From: Chloroflexota bacterium
GTDB lineage: Bacteria; Chloroflexota; Anaerolineae; Aggregatilineales; Phototrophicaceae
Assembly: GCA_026707745.1 (NCBI GenBank)
Contig: JAPOWG010000057.1
Coordinates: forward strand, 1 to 64,000
Direction of reading: 5' to 3'
Length of the DNA stretch: 64,000 nt
The notes under the pieces were generated by a model. It saw only the letters and a program-made list of their open reading frames with translations. It did not search any database and was not told the DNA's origin. Both the position numbers and the translations under genes were made by a program. This document shows positions 1 to 8,131 of this stretch, piece by piece. The stretch's first letter is position 1; each line of letters opens with the position of its first letter.

Positions 1-75
1 CCCCTACAGATCGCTACTTTTGAAGAATCTGCATTACTTTCTTGGTTTTACTGAGAGCACAGAGGGCTGTGTGTC

Positions 76-132
76 GGGCGAGCCACGGGCTCGCCCCTAC
101 AATTTTCACCATGAATGAACCTTGTAGGGGGC
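76..132. repeat. GGGCGAGCC-type palindromic repeat
   Basis: A perfect 9-bp inverted repeat lies at 76-84 and 88-96 (GGGCGAGCC, 3-nt spacer, GGCTCGCCC). It is followed by CCCCTACAA at 95-103, and the reverse complement TTGTAGGGG appears at 123-131, so a second hairpin is possible. The same GGGCGAGCC core recurs near 62.3 kb. The first 278 bases contain no gene that I can support. The role is unknown. Confidence 0.75.
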
Positions 133-278
133 GGGGCGCGTGGGGCGCTGGCCGGCGGCCGGGCGGGGCAATGTTTTTTTCAGGCTATGGGTGAGGTTGG
201 AAAACCTGTTATGTGACAGGCGTGCTTGCTCACGCTATCATTGCGGGGATGGCAAGGTGGAATGCTTAGGAGCTAGCA

Positions 279-1049
279 ATGAACTCTGAATTGTTGCGAT
301 ACAGCCAGCTTAGCAGCAAGGAGATCAACGCTTATAACATGGTTGGCTATTTGTGTCTGCCGGGCTCGATCGGGCGGGCGGCGGCTGCTGATCTGGCCGA
401 GGAAGTGCTTCAGGTGATGGAAGGCTTGGGCATCGCGAGGGACGACCTGCGGGTAGCCAGGACGAGCAAAGATAAATTACGCCAGAGCCGCCAGTATCTG
501 GCTGGTTCAAGCCTGGAGCGCTTAATCCATAGCGAAGCATTGAACGCGCTGGCCGGGCAATTGATGGGCGGCCCTGCAACGCTCTATATGCCCTTCACGG
601 CGGTCAAGAGCGGCGGCGGCGGCGGGCGGTTCCACTTCCACCAGGACAATCAGTATACGCGTTTCGACGGGCCCGGCATCAACATTTGGTTCGCGCTCAT
701 GGAAATGACGCCGGATAACGGCTGTCTTCAGATTGCCTCGGGCACCCACCTGGGCGGTACGATCGACTCGGTCGAAAGTGAAGACCGGGATGGTCACCGG
801 ACCGTGGCCGTGGAACCGGAAGCCTTTTTGCCGCTGCGAATGATGCCCGGCGACGCGGTGGCTTTCTCGCGCTTGACATTGCATGGCTCGGGAGCCAATA
901 TCACGGACCAGCCGAGGCTGGCATACGCTGTGCAGTTTCATCGAGACGATGTGCGCGCGACGCGAGATGGCGAAGATCTTGGGCTGCTCAAGGAGAACCC
1001 GCGCATTGACATCGAACCTGTTAAGGCCTTTTCGCCAGACGGCGATTGA
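279..1049 (+). CDS. phytanoyl-CoA dioxygenase (PhyH) family oxygenase
   Basis: A 256-residue member of the Fe(II)/2-oxoglutarate-dependent PhyH-like family, expected to hydroxylate a small organic substrate in the cytoplasm. The metal triad is visible: H121-x-D123 in FHFHQDNQY and the distal H202 in LTLHGSGAN. R213 in QPRLAYAVQF fits the 2-oxoglutarate carboxylate anchor. Length is normal for the family. The ATG has a good AGGAG at 268-272, six bases upstream. It precedes a DapA-like aldolase and a flavin oxidoreductase on the same strand, but a 184-nt gap with a G/C-rich repeat separates them, so co-transcription is uncertain. The substrate cannot be deduced; PhyH paralogues act on lipids, ectoine precursors, phosphonates and many secondary metabolites. 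Confidence 0.9.
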   Translation: MNSELLRYSQLSSKEINAYNMVGYLCLPGSIGRAAAADLAEEVLQVMEGLGIARDDLRVARTSKDKLRQSRQYLAGSSLERLIHSEALNALAGQLMGGPATLYMPFTAVKSGGGGGRFHFHQDNQYTRFDGPGINIWFALMEMTPDNGCLQIASGTHLGGTIDSVESEDRDGHRTVAVEPEAFLPLRMMPGDAVAFSRLTLHGSGANITDQPRLAYAVQFHRDDVRATRDGEDLGLLKENPRIDIEPVKAFSPDGD

Positions 1050-1114
1050 TGCAGAGTAAATCCAAGTAAGTAATGAGAATGCGAAAGTGCCTTAATTCAA
1101 CCCCACCCCCCGGG

Positions 1115-1142
1115 CCCCCTCCCCGAAGCATCAGGGAGGGGG
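1115..1142. repeat. CCCCCTCCC / GGGAGGGGG hairpin repeat, copy 1
   Basis: An inverted repeat with arms CCCCCTCCC (1115-1123) and GGGAGGGGG (1134-1142) and loop CGAAGCATCA. A second copy with the exact reverse-complement loop occurs at 51148-51173. It lies in the gap between the PhyH-like gene and the DapA-like gene. Confidence 0.75.
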
Positions 1143-1233
1143 AGCGTATTCGGCGGGACTAAGATTAAATCCAGAACTTTCGCTACAAATGAGTTTTTTT
1201 CGCACTATTCTATTGGTACTACTTGGACCCTAA

Positions 1234-2241
1234 GTGAAGATAAGTGAGCGTTTGCGTCTGGGAGCGTATGGAAAGGTGGTGATGGATTTGAACTTCAATC
1301 CGATAGAGATGATAAGACCGGAGCGGGAGATCGCCGGCATCAGCGCGATCCTGTTGCCTTTCCATGACAACTGCGAGATTGACTGGCTTGGCTTGGCGAA
1401 TCACGTGCGACGCACGGCGGAAGCCGGCTTGACGCCCGCCGTCAATATGGATACCGGCTATGCCAACCTGATCAGCGAAGCCCAACGTCAGCAGGTCTTG
1501 GAGGTCACGCGCGAAGTACTCGGAAGCGGCGCTTTCGTGGCGGGCGCCTTTGTATCGGACAAGGATGGAGACGCCTTTGACGGCGACGCTTATCTGCGCC
1601 AGATCGAGTCGATACAGCGCCATGGCGGCAGACCGATTATCTTCCAGTCTTATGGTTTGACGGGACAAGCGAGCGAGGATATCGTCGCCGCCTACGAGAG
1701 ACTGGGCGAAGCCACCGATGGTTTCATCGCCTTTGAACTGGGCGCCATGTTCGCGCCATTTGGCGCTATCTACGATATGAGCACTTATGAAGGCTTGTTG
1801 GGAGTTAAGCGCTGTCTGGGCGCCAAGCACTCCTCGCTGAGCCGCCAGTTGGAATGGCAGCGCTTGCTGCTGCGCGACCGGGTGAGACCGGATTTCAAGG
1901 TGTACACCGGCAACGACCTGGCCATCGATATGGTGATGTACGGCAGTGATTATCTGCTGGGCTTGAGCACCTTCGCTCCCGATCTCTTCGCCGAACGCGA
2001 TGCCATGTGGCTGGCGGGGGATGCGGGCTTTTATCAATTGAACGATCTTCTCCAGTACCTGGGATTCTTGGTTTTCCGTCCCCCGGTGCCCGCCTACAAA
2101 CATTCCGCGGCGCAGTTTTTGAAACTGCGCGGCTGGATCGAATCCGACCAGACACATCCTGATTCGCCGCGTCGACCGGAAAGCGATATACCCATCCTGA
2201 GGGATATCGCCGGACGCCTAAATGTTCTGAAGGCGAGCTAG
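1234..2241 (+). CDS. dihydrodipicolinate synthase (DapA)-like aldolase/lyase
   Basis: A 335-residue protein of the DHDPS/N-acetylneuraminate lyase superfamily, class I aldolases that form a Schiff base between a lysine and a 2-oxo acid. The N-terminal strand with GISAILLPF, the barrel motif AVNMDTGY (69-76) and the tyrosine at Y140 fit the fold. The likely Schiff-base lysine is K198 in GAKHSS, matching the family's G-x-K-D-S-S; K192 in GVKRC is the alternative. It is longer than biosynthetic DapA (about 290) and is embedded among catabolic genes, so a sugar-acid or related catabolic reaction is more likely than lysine synthesis. The GTG start at 1234 has no clear ribosome site; an ATG at 1282 preceded by AAAGGTGG is a plausible alternative that removes 16 residues. 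Its stop is 3 nt from the next ATG. Confidence 0.8.
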   Translation: MKISERLRLGAYGKVVMDLNFNPIEMIRPEREIAGISAILLPFHDNCEIDWLGLANHVRRTAEAGLTPAVNMDTGYANLISEAQRQQVLEVTREVLGSGAFVAGAFVSDKDGDAFDGDAYLRQIESIQRHGGRPIIFQSYGLTGQASEDIVAAYERLGEATDGFIAFELGAMFAPFGAIYDMSTYEGLLGVKRCLGAKHSSLSRQLEWQRLLLRDRVRPDFKVYTGNDLAIDMVMYGSDYLLGLSTFAPDLFAERDAMWLAGDAGFYQLNDLLQYLGFLVFRPPVPAYKHSAAQFLKLRGWIESDQTHPDSPRRPESDIPILRDIAGRLNVLKAS

Positions 2242-2244
2242 CGG

Positions 2245-3687
2245 ATGGCCTACCGACGAGTCGCGCAATTGCGCAGCTATCAACAGTTTACAAATTACTG
2301 CGAATCCGTCGGGGCCGACCTGCCGGTTGATGAGCGAGTAGTATTCGGACAGGAATCGCCGCTTGCGCGACCTTATGCCTACCGTCGGCATGATTTCTCG
2401 AACCGTTTCGCCATTCTGCCAATGGAAGGTTGGGATGGCGCCTCCGACGGACGCCCGACCGACCTGACAATCAGGCGCTGGCGACGCTTCGGCGAGAGCG
2501 GCGCCAAGTTGATATGGGGTGGCGAGGCGGTGGCGGTGCGGCATGACGGACGGGCGAACGCGCGTCAGTTGATCATCAATGAACGGACGTTGAAGAGTAT
2601 CGCTGAGTTGCGGGAGTCTCTGCAGGATGCCCATGAAGCGCGCTTCGGATCTGCAGAGCAACCCTTGATTGGTCTGCAGTTGACGCATTCAGGCCGCTTC
2701 TGCCGCCCTAATGGTCCTGCGCTGGAACCGATGGTGCTTTACCGGCATCCCTTGCTTGACAAGAAATTCCAACTCGAAGATGAGGACTGCCTCATGAGTG
2801 ACGGCGAGATCGGCGCCTTGATTGAAGACTTCGGTCGGGCGGCGGTCCTGGCGGGGCGCGCGGGCTTCGACTTTGTCGACATCAAACATTGCCACGGCTA
2901 TCTCGGCCACGAATTCCTCAGTGCCGTCAATCGCGAAGGAAAGTATGGCGGGGGCTTCGAGGACCGTACGCGATTCCTGCGGGAAACGGTTGAGTTGGCG
3001 CGCGCCCTGGCGCCGGGCCTGGATATCGGCGTGCGCTTGAGCGCGTTCGATTGGGCGCCCTTTCATGCGGGAAGCAATCGTATCGGCGAGCCCATGCCCT
3101 GTGATGACGAAACTTATCCATACGCATTCGGCGGTGACGGCAGCGGGATCGGGTATGACCTGAGCGAGCCCAAGCGTTTCCTGGCGCTGTTGCAAGAGTT
3201 GGATATTGGCTTGGTTTGCATCACCGCGGGCAGCCCCTATTACAATTTTCATATTCAGCGTCCGGCGATCTTCCCGCCCTCCGACGGTTATTTGCTGCCG
3301 GAAGATCCGCTGGTTGGCGTCGCGCGCCAGATCCAGGTGACGGCGGAACTGAAAGCGGCCTTCCCTGACCTGACGATGGTGGGATCAGGGTATTCGTATC
3401 TGCAGGATTGGCTGCCGAATGTGGCGGGGGCGGTGATCAAGCGCGGCATGGCGGATTTCATTGGATTAGGGCGCATGGCCCTAAGCTATCCGCATTTGCC
3501 GGCTGATCTGTTGACTGGGGGTCCCTTGCAGCGCAAACGCATCTGCCGCACCTTCAGCGACTGCACAACCGCCCCGCGCAACGGCATGGTGTCTGGCTGC
3601 TTTCCCCTGGACGACTTTTACAAGGCGCGGGACGAATATGACCGCTTGACGACTCTAAAAAAGGAACAAGCTGCGCAAAAGGCATGA
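2245..3687 (+). CDS. NADH:flavin oxidoreductase, Old Yellow Enzyme family
   Basis: A 480-residue FMN-dependent TIM-barrel oxidoreductase. Family landmarks are [11 protein letters not shown] (55-65), [13 protein letters not shown] (86-98, the G-A-x-L-I strand), [10 protein letters not shown] (142-151), the active-site stretch [15 protein letters not shown] (212-226), and the C-terminal phosphate-binding region [12 protein letters not shown] (405-416). Such enzymes reduce activated C=C bonds or demethylate small molecules. After the barrel, cysteines at 434, 440 and 452 recall the 4Fe-4S region of dienoyl-CoA reductase-type members, but the canonical spacing is not met and no second FAD/NAD domain follows. 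The start lies 3 nt after the aldolase stop, so the two are probably translated together and act in one pathway. The substrate is unknown. Confidence 0.85.
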   Translation: MAYRRVAQLRSYQQFTNYCESVGADLPVDERVVFGQESPLARPYAYRRHDFSNRFAILPMEGWDGASDGRPTDLTIRRWRRFGESGAKLIWGGEAVAVRHDGRANARQLIINERTLKSIAELRESLQDAHEARFGSAEQPLIGLQLTHSGRFCRPNGPALEPMVLYRHPLLDKKFQLEDEDCLMSDGEIGALIEDFGRAAVLAGRAGFDFVDIKHCHGYLGHEFLSAVNREGKYGGGFEDRTRFLRETVELARALAPGLDIGVRLSAFDWAPFHAGSNRIGEPMPCDDETYPYAFGGDGSGIGYDLSEPKRFLALLQELDIGLVCITAGSPYYNFHIQRPAIFPPSDGYLLPEDPLVGVARQIQVTAELKAAFPDLTMVGSGYSYLQDWLPNVAGAVIKRGMADFIGLGRMALSYPHLPADLLTGGPLQRKRICRTFSDCTTAPRNGMVSGCFPLDDFYKARDEYDRLTTLKKEQAAQKA

Positions 3688-3702
3688 CCGGCTTGCGCAG
3701 GT

Positions 3703-4740
3703 CTAGTTCCAGCCGTATTCCGATGGTTTGAAATCGATCATGTTGCCGTGATAGTAGGGCACGGTTGCCAATTCGGGTTCCGCAATCGTGTCGAGTTGGG
3801 CGTGGTCGGCGTCGCTCAATTTCACGTCGAGGGCGCCGATATTGTCCACCAGATGCTCCATCGTGCGTGGACCAATTATGGTACTGGTAACGCCGGGCTT
3901 GCTGACGACCCAAGCTAGCGCCAACTGGCTGGGGCTGCAGTCTTTTTCTTTTGCCAATTGTTCAACAAGTTCCAATAGTTTGTAAGCGCGATCGTCGAAG
4001 TGTTTCCGCAAGCGACGTTCATTTGCGGGGCTGCGACGGGAATCACTAGAGAATCGGCTGCCATCCGGAATCGGCTCGCCGCGCTTGTACTTGCCGCTGA
4101 GAAAACCGCGCGCCAGCGGCGACCAGGGCAGGATCGCCATGCCGTAGCTGCGCGCCATGGGAATCAGTTCGCGTTCGATGCTGCGGTCCAGCAGATGATA
4201 GGGCGGCTGCTCGCTAACAAAGCGATTGAGTCCCAGTTCTTTGGCAACCCAGAACGATTCCATAATGCGCCAGGCTGGAAAAGTACTGGCGCCGATATAG
4301 CGCACCTTGCCGGCGCGAATCAAATCGTCGAGGGCGCGGAGAGTCTCGTCGATGGGAATATCCGAATTGGGGCGGTGTATCTGATAGAGGTCGATGTAGT
4401 CCGTTTTCAAGCGCATAAGAGAAGCTTCACAGGCCTTAATGATGTGACGTCGATTGTTGCCGGCGGCCAGAATGTCATCGTCGTCCATGCGGCCGTGAAC
4501 TTTGGTGGCGAGAACGATGCTGTTCCTCTTGCCGTTGCGCTTCAGGGCTTTACCGACTGCCAGCTCGCTGCCGCCGCGCCAATACACGTCCGCGGTATCG
4601 AGAAAGTTGATGCCTTCGTCGATGGCGCGATCGATGATGTCCATGCCGTCGGCGTGGCTGGTCGCACCGCCGAAGTTCATACAGCCGAGGCAGAGTTCGC
4701 TGACCATCACACCTGTGCGCCCGAGAGAACGATAATCCAT
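3703..4740 (-). CDS. aldo/keto reductase
   Basis: A 345-residue NADPH-dependent aldo/keto reductase. The catalytic tetrad is complete: D48 and Y53 (DTADVYWRGG), K80 (LATKVHG) and H122 (LYQIHRP). The C-terminal cofactor-binding segment (TSTIIGPRTMEHL) is present. It resembles the YajO/Kv-beta-like branch (MDYRSLGRTGVMVSELCLG start). It converges on the oxidoreductase gene, with only 15 nt between stops, and diverges from galM. Expected to reduce aldehydes or sugar-derived carbonyls in the cytoplasm; the exact substrate is unknown. Confidence 0.9.
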   Translation of the reverse strand: MDYRSLGRTGVMVSELCLGCMNFGGATSHADGMDIIDRAIDEGINFLDTADVYWRGGSELAVGKALKRNGKRNSIVLATKVHGRMDDDDILAAGNNRRHIIKACEASLMRLKTDYIDLYQIHRPNSDIPIDETLRALDDLIRAGKVRYIGASTFPAWRIMESFWVAKELGLNRFVSEQPPYHLLDRSIERELIPMARSYGMAILPWSPLARGFLSGKYKRGEPIPDGSRFSSDSRRSPANERRLRKHFDDRAYKLLELVEQLAKEKDCSPSQLALAWVVSKPGVTSTIIGPRTMEHLVDNIGALDVKLSDADHAQLDTIAEPELATVPYYHGNMIDFKPSEYGWN

Positions 4741-4980
4741 TTTCCGCTCCAGTTTCTAAGGATCCGAGTTGCGTATTGTATCGCAAGCCTGTGACCAAGG
4801 GTTAGTGCCAAGCTGATGAATCGCGATCCCAGGGCGCCTCGGATCATTCATGCGAGAATCGTTCCTCCTCTGTCCTTGCAACTATGCGATAACCGATTTT
4901 CTGCGGAAAGTGGCAGGACAACCCCCGAAATGCGGTATATTTGTCTGATATTGATCTCAGCCGGTCAGAAGGGATTCACA

Positions 4981-6036
4981 ATGGTGGAATACGGGAAAAC
5001 GACAGCCGGAGAAACGGTGGAGCAATTCGGGCTGCGGAACAGCGCTGGGATGGAAGTGAAAGTCATCACTTACGGCGGCATCATCACCTCTATCACTGTG
5101 CCCGACCGCCAAGGCAGGTTTGCCAATGTCGCGCTCGGCTTCGAGAACCTGGAAAAGTACGAAGCCGGGCATCCTTATTTTGGCGCCATCACCGGGCGAT
5201 ACGCCAATCGAATCGCTGATGGTCGCTTTTTGCTGGACGGAACGGAATATACGCTCTTCGTGAACGACGGGCCAAACAGCTTGCATGGCGGAGAGAAGGG
5301 CTTCGACAAACGTATCTGGAAAGCGCGCGAATTGACTGAGGGCTTGCAACCCGGTCTTGAATTAAGCTACCGCAGCGCGGACGGCGAAGAGGGTTATCCG
5401 GGAAACCTGGACGCTGCCGTAAGGTACACGCTGACTGACGACAACGAATTCCGCATCGATTACACCGCCACGACGGATGCCCCGACGGTCGTCAATCTGA
5501 CCAATCATAGCTACTTCAATTTGTTGGGAGAAGGCGAAGGAACGATTTACGATCATATCCTGACCTTAAATGCCGACCGCTTCACGCCCATTGACAGCAA
5601 TTTGATCCCGACCGGCGAATTGGCGGCGGTTGCGGGCAGTCCCTTTGACTTTCGCATTCCAAAAGCGATCGCTGCCGGGTTGCGGTCTTCGCACCCACAG
5701 ATCGCGCTGGCGGGTGGCTACGACCAGAATTTCGCGCTCAATCGGGAGGGCTTGTCCGAGGGAGAGCTGGGGTTCGCGGCGAGGGTCTACGAACCGCGCT
5801 ATGGCAGGCGCATGGAAGTTTGGACGACGGAACCGGGCATGCAATTCTACTCGGGCAATTTTCTCGACAGCACGCTGGTCGGCGCAAGCGGACGCATGTA
5901 TCGCCAGGGCGACGGTTTGGCACTGGAGACGCAGCACTTTCCGAATTCGCCCAATCAGCCGCAATTCCCGACAACGGTCTTGCGTCCCGGCGAGCGTTAC
6001 GAAACGACCACGGTATACAAGTTTGCAAGTGATTAG
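4981..6036 (+). CDS. galM: aldose 1-epimerase (galactose mutarotase)
   Basis: A 351-residue mutarotase that interconverts alpha and beta anomers of hexoses such as galactose and glucose. Active-site residues are visible: N76-R77 (GRYANRIADG), H102 (LHGGEKGFD), catalytic acid H176 (TNHSYFNLLG), D248 (GYDQNF) and catalytic base E316 (ALETQHFPNSPNQ). I chose the ATG at 4981 because AGAAGGGA sits at the right distance upstream and homology begins here. The reading frame is open upstream to 4816, but that stretch does not resemble GalM. It diverges from the aldo/keto reductase and converges on the peptide permease operon with a 12-nt gap. Confidence 0.93.
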   Translation: MVEYGKTTAGETVEQFGLRNSAGMEVKVITYGGIITSITVPDRQGRFANVALGFENLEKYEAGHPYFGAITGRYANRIADGRFLLDGTEYTLFVNDGPNSLHGGEKGFDKRIWKARELTEGLQPGLELSYRSADGEEGYPGNLDAAVRYTLTDDNEFRIDYTATTDAPTVVNLTNHSYFNLLGEGEGTIYDHILTLNADRFTPIDSNLIPTGELAAVAGSPFDFRIPKAIAAGLRSSHPQIALAGGYDQNFALNREGLSEGELGFAARVYEPRYGRRMEVWTTEPGMQFYSGNFLDSTLVGASGRMYRQGDGLALETQHFPNSPNQPQFPTTVLRPGERYETTTVYKFASD

Positions 6037-6048
6037 CAACTGGGACGG

Positions 6049-6960
6049 TCAGTCTTTGGCCGTGGGATCAAAGGCGTCGCGCAAGCCATCGCCTATGATG
6101 TAGAGACAAAGCACGACAGTCGAGATCAGAATACCGGGGAAGAATACCAGATGCGGCGCTACCTTGAAAAATTCGCGTGATTTGCTGAGCATATTGCCCC
6201 AGGTGGCGGTGGGCGGCTGTACGCCCAGCCCGAGGAAACTCAAGGCGGATTCAATCAGAATGACGTTGCCGATTATGATGACCAGGTTGATGATGGTCAC
6301 CGAGAATATGTTAGGCAGGATATGAACCAGCATGATCCTGGCATCCGATGCGCCGACCGCTTTGGCGCTTACGATGTATTCCCGCGAACGAATCGAGAGC
6401 GTCTCGCCGCGCACCAGCCTGCAGGTCAGCGTCCAAATCAATAGCACAAGCGAAAAAATCAATGTGCCTGCGTCCGGCTGAAAGATGGTGGAGATAACGA
6501 TCAGCAAGACCAACACGGGTATAGAATTCAGAGTCGTGATAATCCAATACAAAATGTCATCAAGTATGCCGCCGAAGTAGCCGGTGAGGATGCCTAAGGT
6601 CACGCCGACCGCCAGCGCCAAGGTACCGGAAAGGAAGCCAATCAACAGTGAGACCTGACCGGCGTACAACAACCGGGAAAGGTGATCGCGGCCGAGATTG
6701 TCGGTGCCGAGGATGTGCCCGGCGCTGAAGACCGGCAGATGCTTTGCTTCCGCGGCATTAGTGGTATTGGGGTCTACGCCCAAGATGCCCGTTATCAACG
6801 GCGCGCCCGCCGATAAGAGCGTCAGCAAGAGCAGAACCGCGATGGCTGCCATTGACAGCTTGTCATTGCTCAGTCGGATCAGCGCTAACTGCGACAGCGA
6901 ACGGCTGCGCAGCGTAGCATCAGCTTCAATCGTTGAGACGCCCGTCTTGCTCTTAAGCAT
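6049..6960 (-). CDS. dipeptide/oligopeptide ABC transporter permease, DppC/OppC type
   Basis: A 303-residue inner-membrane permease. One transmembrane segment near the N-terminus is followed by an extracytoplasmic loop with the family signature HILGTDNLGRD, then five more membrane segments. The EAA coupling loop is visible around REYIVSAKAVGASDARIMLVHILPN. It is the last gene of the SBP-permease-permease set and starts 9 nt after the upstream permease stop. No ATPase gene follows; the next gene is galM on the other strand. A shared or distant ATPase pair must therefore energise the importer. Confidence 0.92.
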   Translation of the reverse strand: MLKSKTGVSTIEADATLRSRSLSQLALIRLSNDKLSMAAIAVLLLLTLLSAGAPLITGILGVDPNTTNAAEAKHLPVFSAGHILGTDNLGRDHLSRLLYAGQVSLLIGFLSGTLALAVGVTLGILTGYFGGILDDILYWIITTLNSIPVLVLLIVISTIFQPDAGTLIFSLVLLIWTLTCRLVRGETLSIRSREYIVSAKAVGASDARIMLVHILPNIFSVTIINLVIIIGNVILIESALSFLGLGVQPPTATWGNMLSKSREFFKVAPHLVFFPGILISTVVLCLYIIGDGLRDAFDPTAKD

Positions 6961-6969
6961 CGGCCGCTC

Positions 6970-8052
6970 CTAGGTCAAGCGGATACGCGGATCAATGATG
7001 ACATACAAGATATCGGAAAGCATAAGGCCAAGAATGGTCGCAACTGCGGAAATGATCACGATGCCCATGACAACGGGGTAGTCTTGCTGGATGGCGCCAT
7101 TGAAGAAGACACGCCCCACACCGGGCCAGGCGAAGACAGTCTCGATGACCGCCGCGCCGCCCCACAAATTGGTCAGGATCGGTCCCAGCAAAGTCGCGAA
7201 GGGAATCAGGGCGTTGCGCAAGGCATGTCGAAAATCGATTTGACGCTGCGACAGCCCTTTTGCCTTGGCTGTTCGAATATAGTCTTGACTGAGCACATCC
7301 AATGTCGAGGTACGTAGATAGCGAGAGAAACTCGCCAAATCCGCCCCGGCAAGAACAATTGCTGGTAGTACAAGATACTGCCAGCGCTGCAAGATCTGCG
7401 GGCATACGCCGGTGAGTGTCAAGCCGCATCTTCCTCCCAATGGGAAGACGCCCAAATGAGCGCCAAAAAACAGAATCAATATCAGCCCGAGCCAAAAATT
7501 CGGTACTGCGTTAAGAACGACTGCCAGCACTCGGGCAACGTTATCAAACAGGCTGCCTTTTTTCGCTGCGGAAATGACACCTATAGGAATGCCCAAAGCC
7601 ATGGCGATGATCAGAGCGGAAATGCTTAGCTCCAAGGTGGCCGGTATGGCAGCGGCGATGATTTCTATGACCGGCTTTTTCCGGACGAAAGAATTGCCAA
7701 AATCGCCGCGCAGGATGCCATAGTTGCTGCCCGGCGGCTCTGGTTTGCCGTCTCCATTGGTATCAAGCTGGGTGAAAAGCTCAAAGGCTTGATCGGCAAT
7801 GCCATCACCATCGCTATCCCAGCGCAGCCAGTCATCGCCAATCAGCCAGCGCAGATACTGGATGTGGAAGGGGTCATCGACGCCTAGCTGCGCTCGCAGT
7901 TCGGCCCGGCGTTCCGCTTTGATATTTGGCGCGAAGTAGAGCCGGATAATGGGATCGCCCGGCGCCAGCCATAGAATCAGGTAAGAAAGCAGCGTGATGC
8001 CGAAGAATATCGGAATAGATTGCACCAGGCGGCGAATGATGTATTTGATCAT
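6970..8052 (-). CDS. dipeptide/oligopeptide ABC transporter permease, DppB/OppB type, with acidic EF-hand-like insert
   Basis: A permease of about 360 residues beginning MIKYIIRRLVQSIPI, the usual DppB start. A TTG seven codons upstream (8073) is also open but has no ribosome site. The TMD motifs are normal: LAPGDP, then LRGDFGNSF before helix 2, and the EAA loop SQDYIRTAKAKGLSQRQI. Unusual is an insertion of about 35 residues in the extracytoplasmic loop between QYLRWLIGDD and GILRGDFGN. It carries two acidic loops, DSDGDGIAD (about residues 79-87) and DTNGDGKPE (about 97-105), which look like EF-hand or dockerin-type calcium loops. Substrate is presumably peptides by family; the sugar-related genes nearby leave other solutes open. 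Confidence 0.92.
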   Translation of the reverse strand: MIKYIIRRLVQSIPIFFGITLLSYLILWLAPGDPIIRLYFAPNIKAERRAELRAQLGVDDPFHIQYLRWLIGDDWLRWDSDGDGIADQAFELFTQLDTNGDGKPEPPGSNYGILRGDFGNSFVRKKPVIEIIAAAIPATLELSISALIIAMALGIPIGVISAAKKGSLFDNVARVLAVVLNAVPNFWLGLILILFFGAHLGVFPLGGRCGLTLTGVCPQILQRWQYLVLPAIVLAGADLASFSRYLRTSTLDVLSQDYIRTAKAKGLSQRQIDFRHALRNALIPFATLLGPILTNLWGGAAVIETVFAWPGVGRVFFNGAIQQDYPVVMGIVIISAVATILGLMLSDILYVIIDPRIRLT

Positions 8053-8075
8053 GCAAAAAACCAGTTGCAGCAAAG

Positions 8076-8113
8076 GAAAGGACGTGCTGGTTTACTTCCC
8101 AGCACGTCCTTTC
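8076..8113 (-). terminator. intergenic stem-loop between SBP and permease genes
   Basis: A perfect 15-bp inverted repeat: GAAAGGACGTGCTGG at 8076-8090 and its reverse complement at 8099-8113, with an 8-nt loop. In the minus-strand transcript it begins about 19 nt after the binding-protein stop and ends before the permease start. A run of pyrimidines follows but no clean T-tract, so it may be a leaky terminator or a 3' mRNA stabiliser. Either would raise binding-protein expression above that of the permeases, a known arrangement in such operons. Confidence 0.75.
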
Positions 8114-8131
8114 AATATTGTCTAGCGCGCT

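Noticed and set aside
4816..4980. 55-codon N-terminal extension of galM
   Set aside because: No similarity to mutarotases; a good ribosome site precedes ATG 4981.
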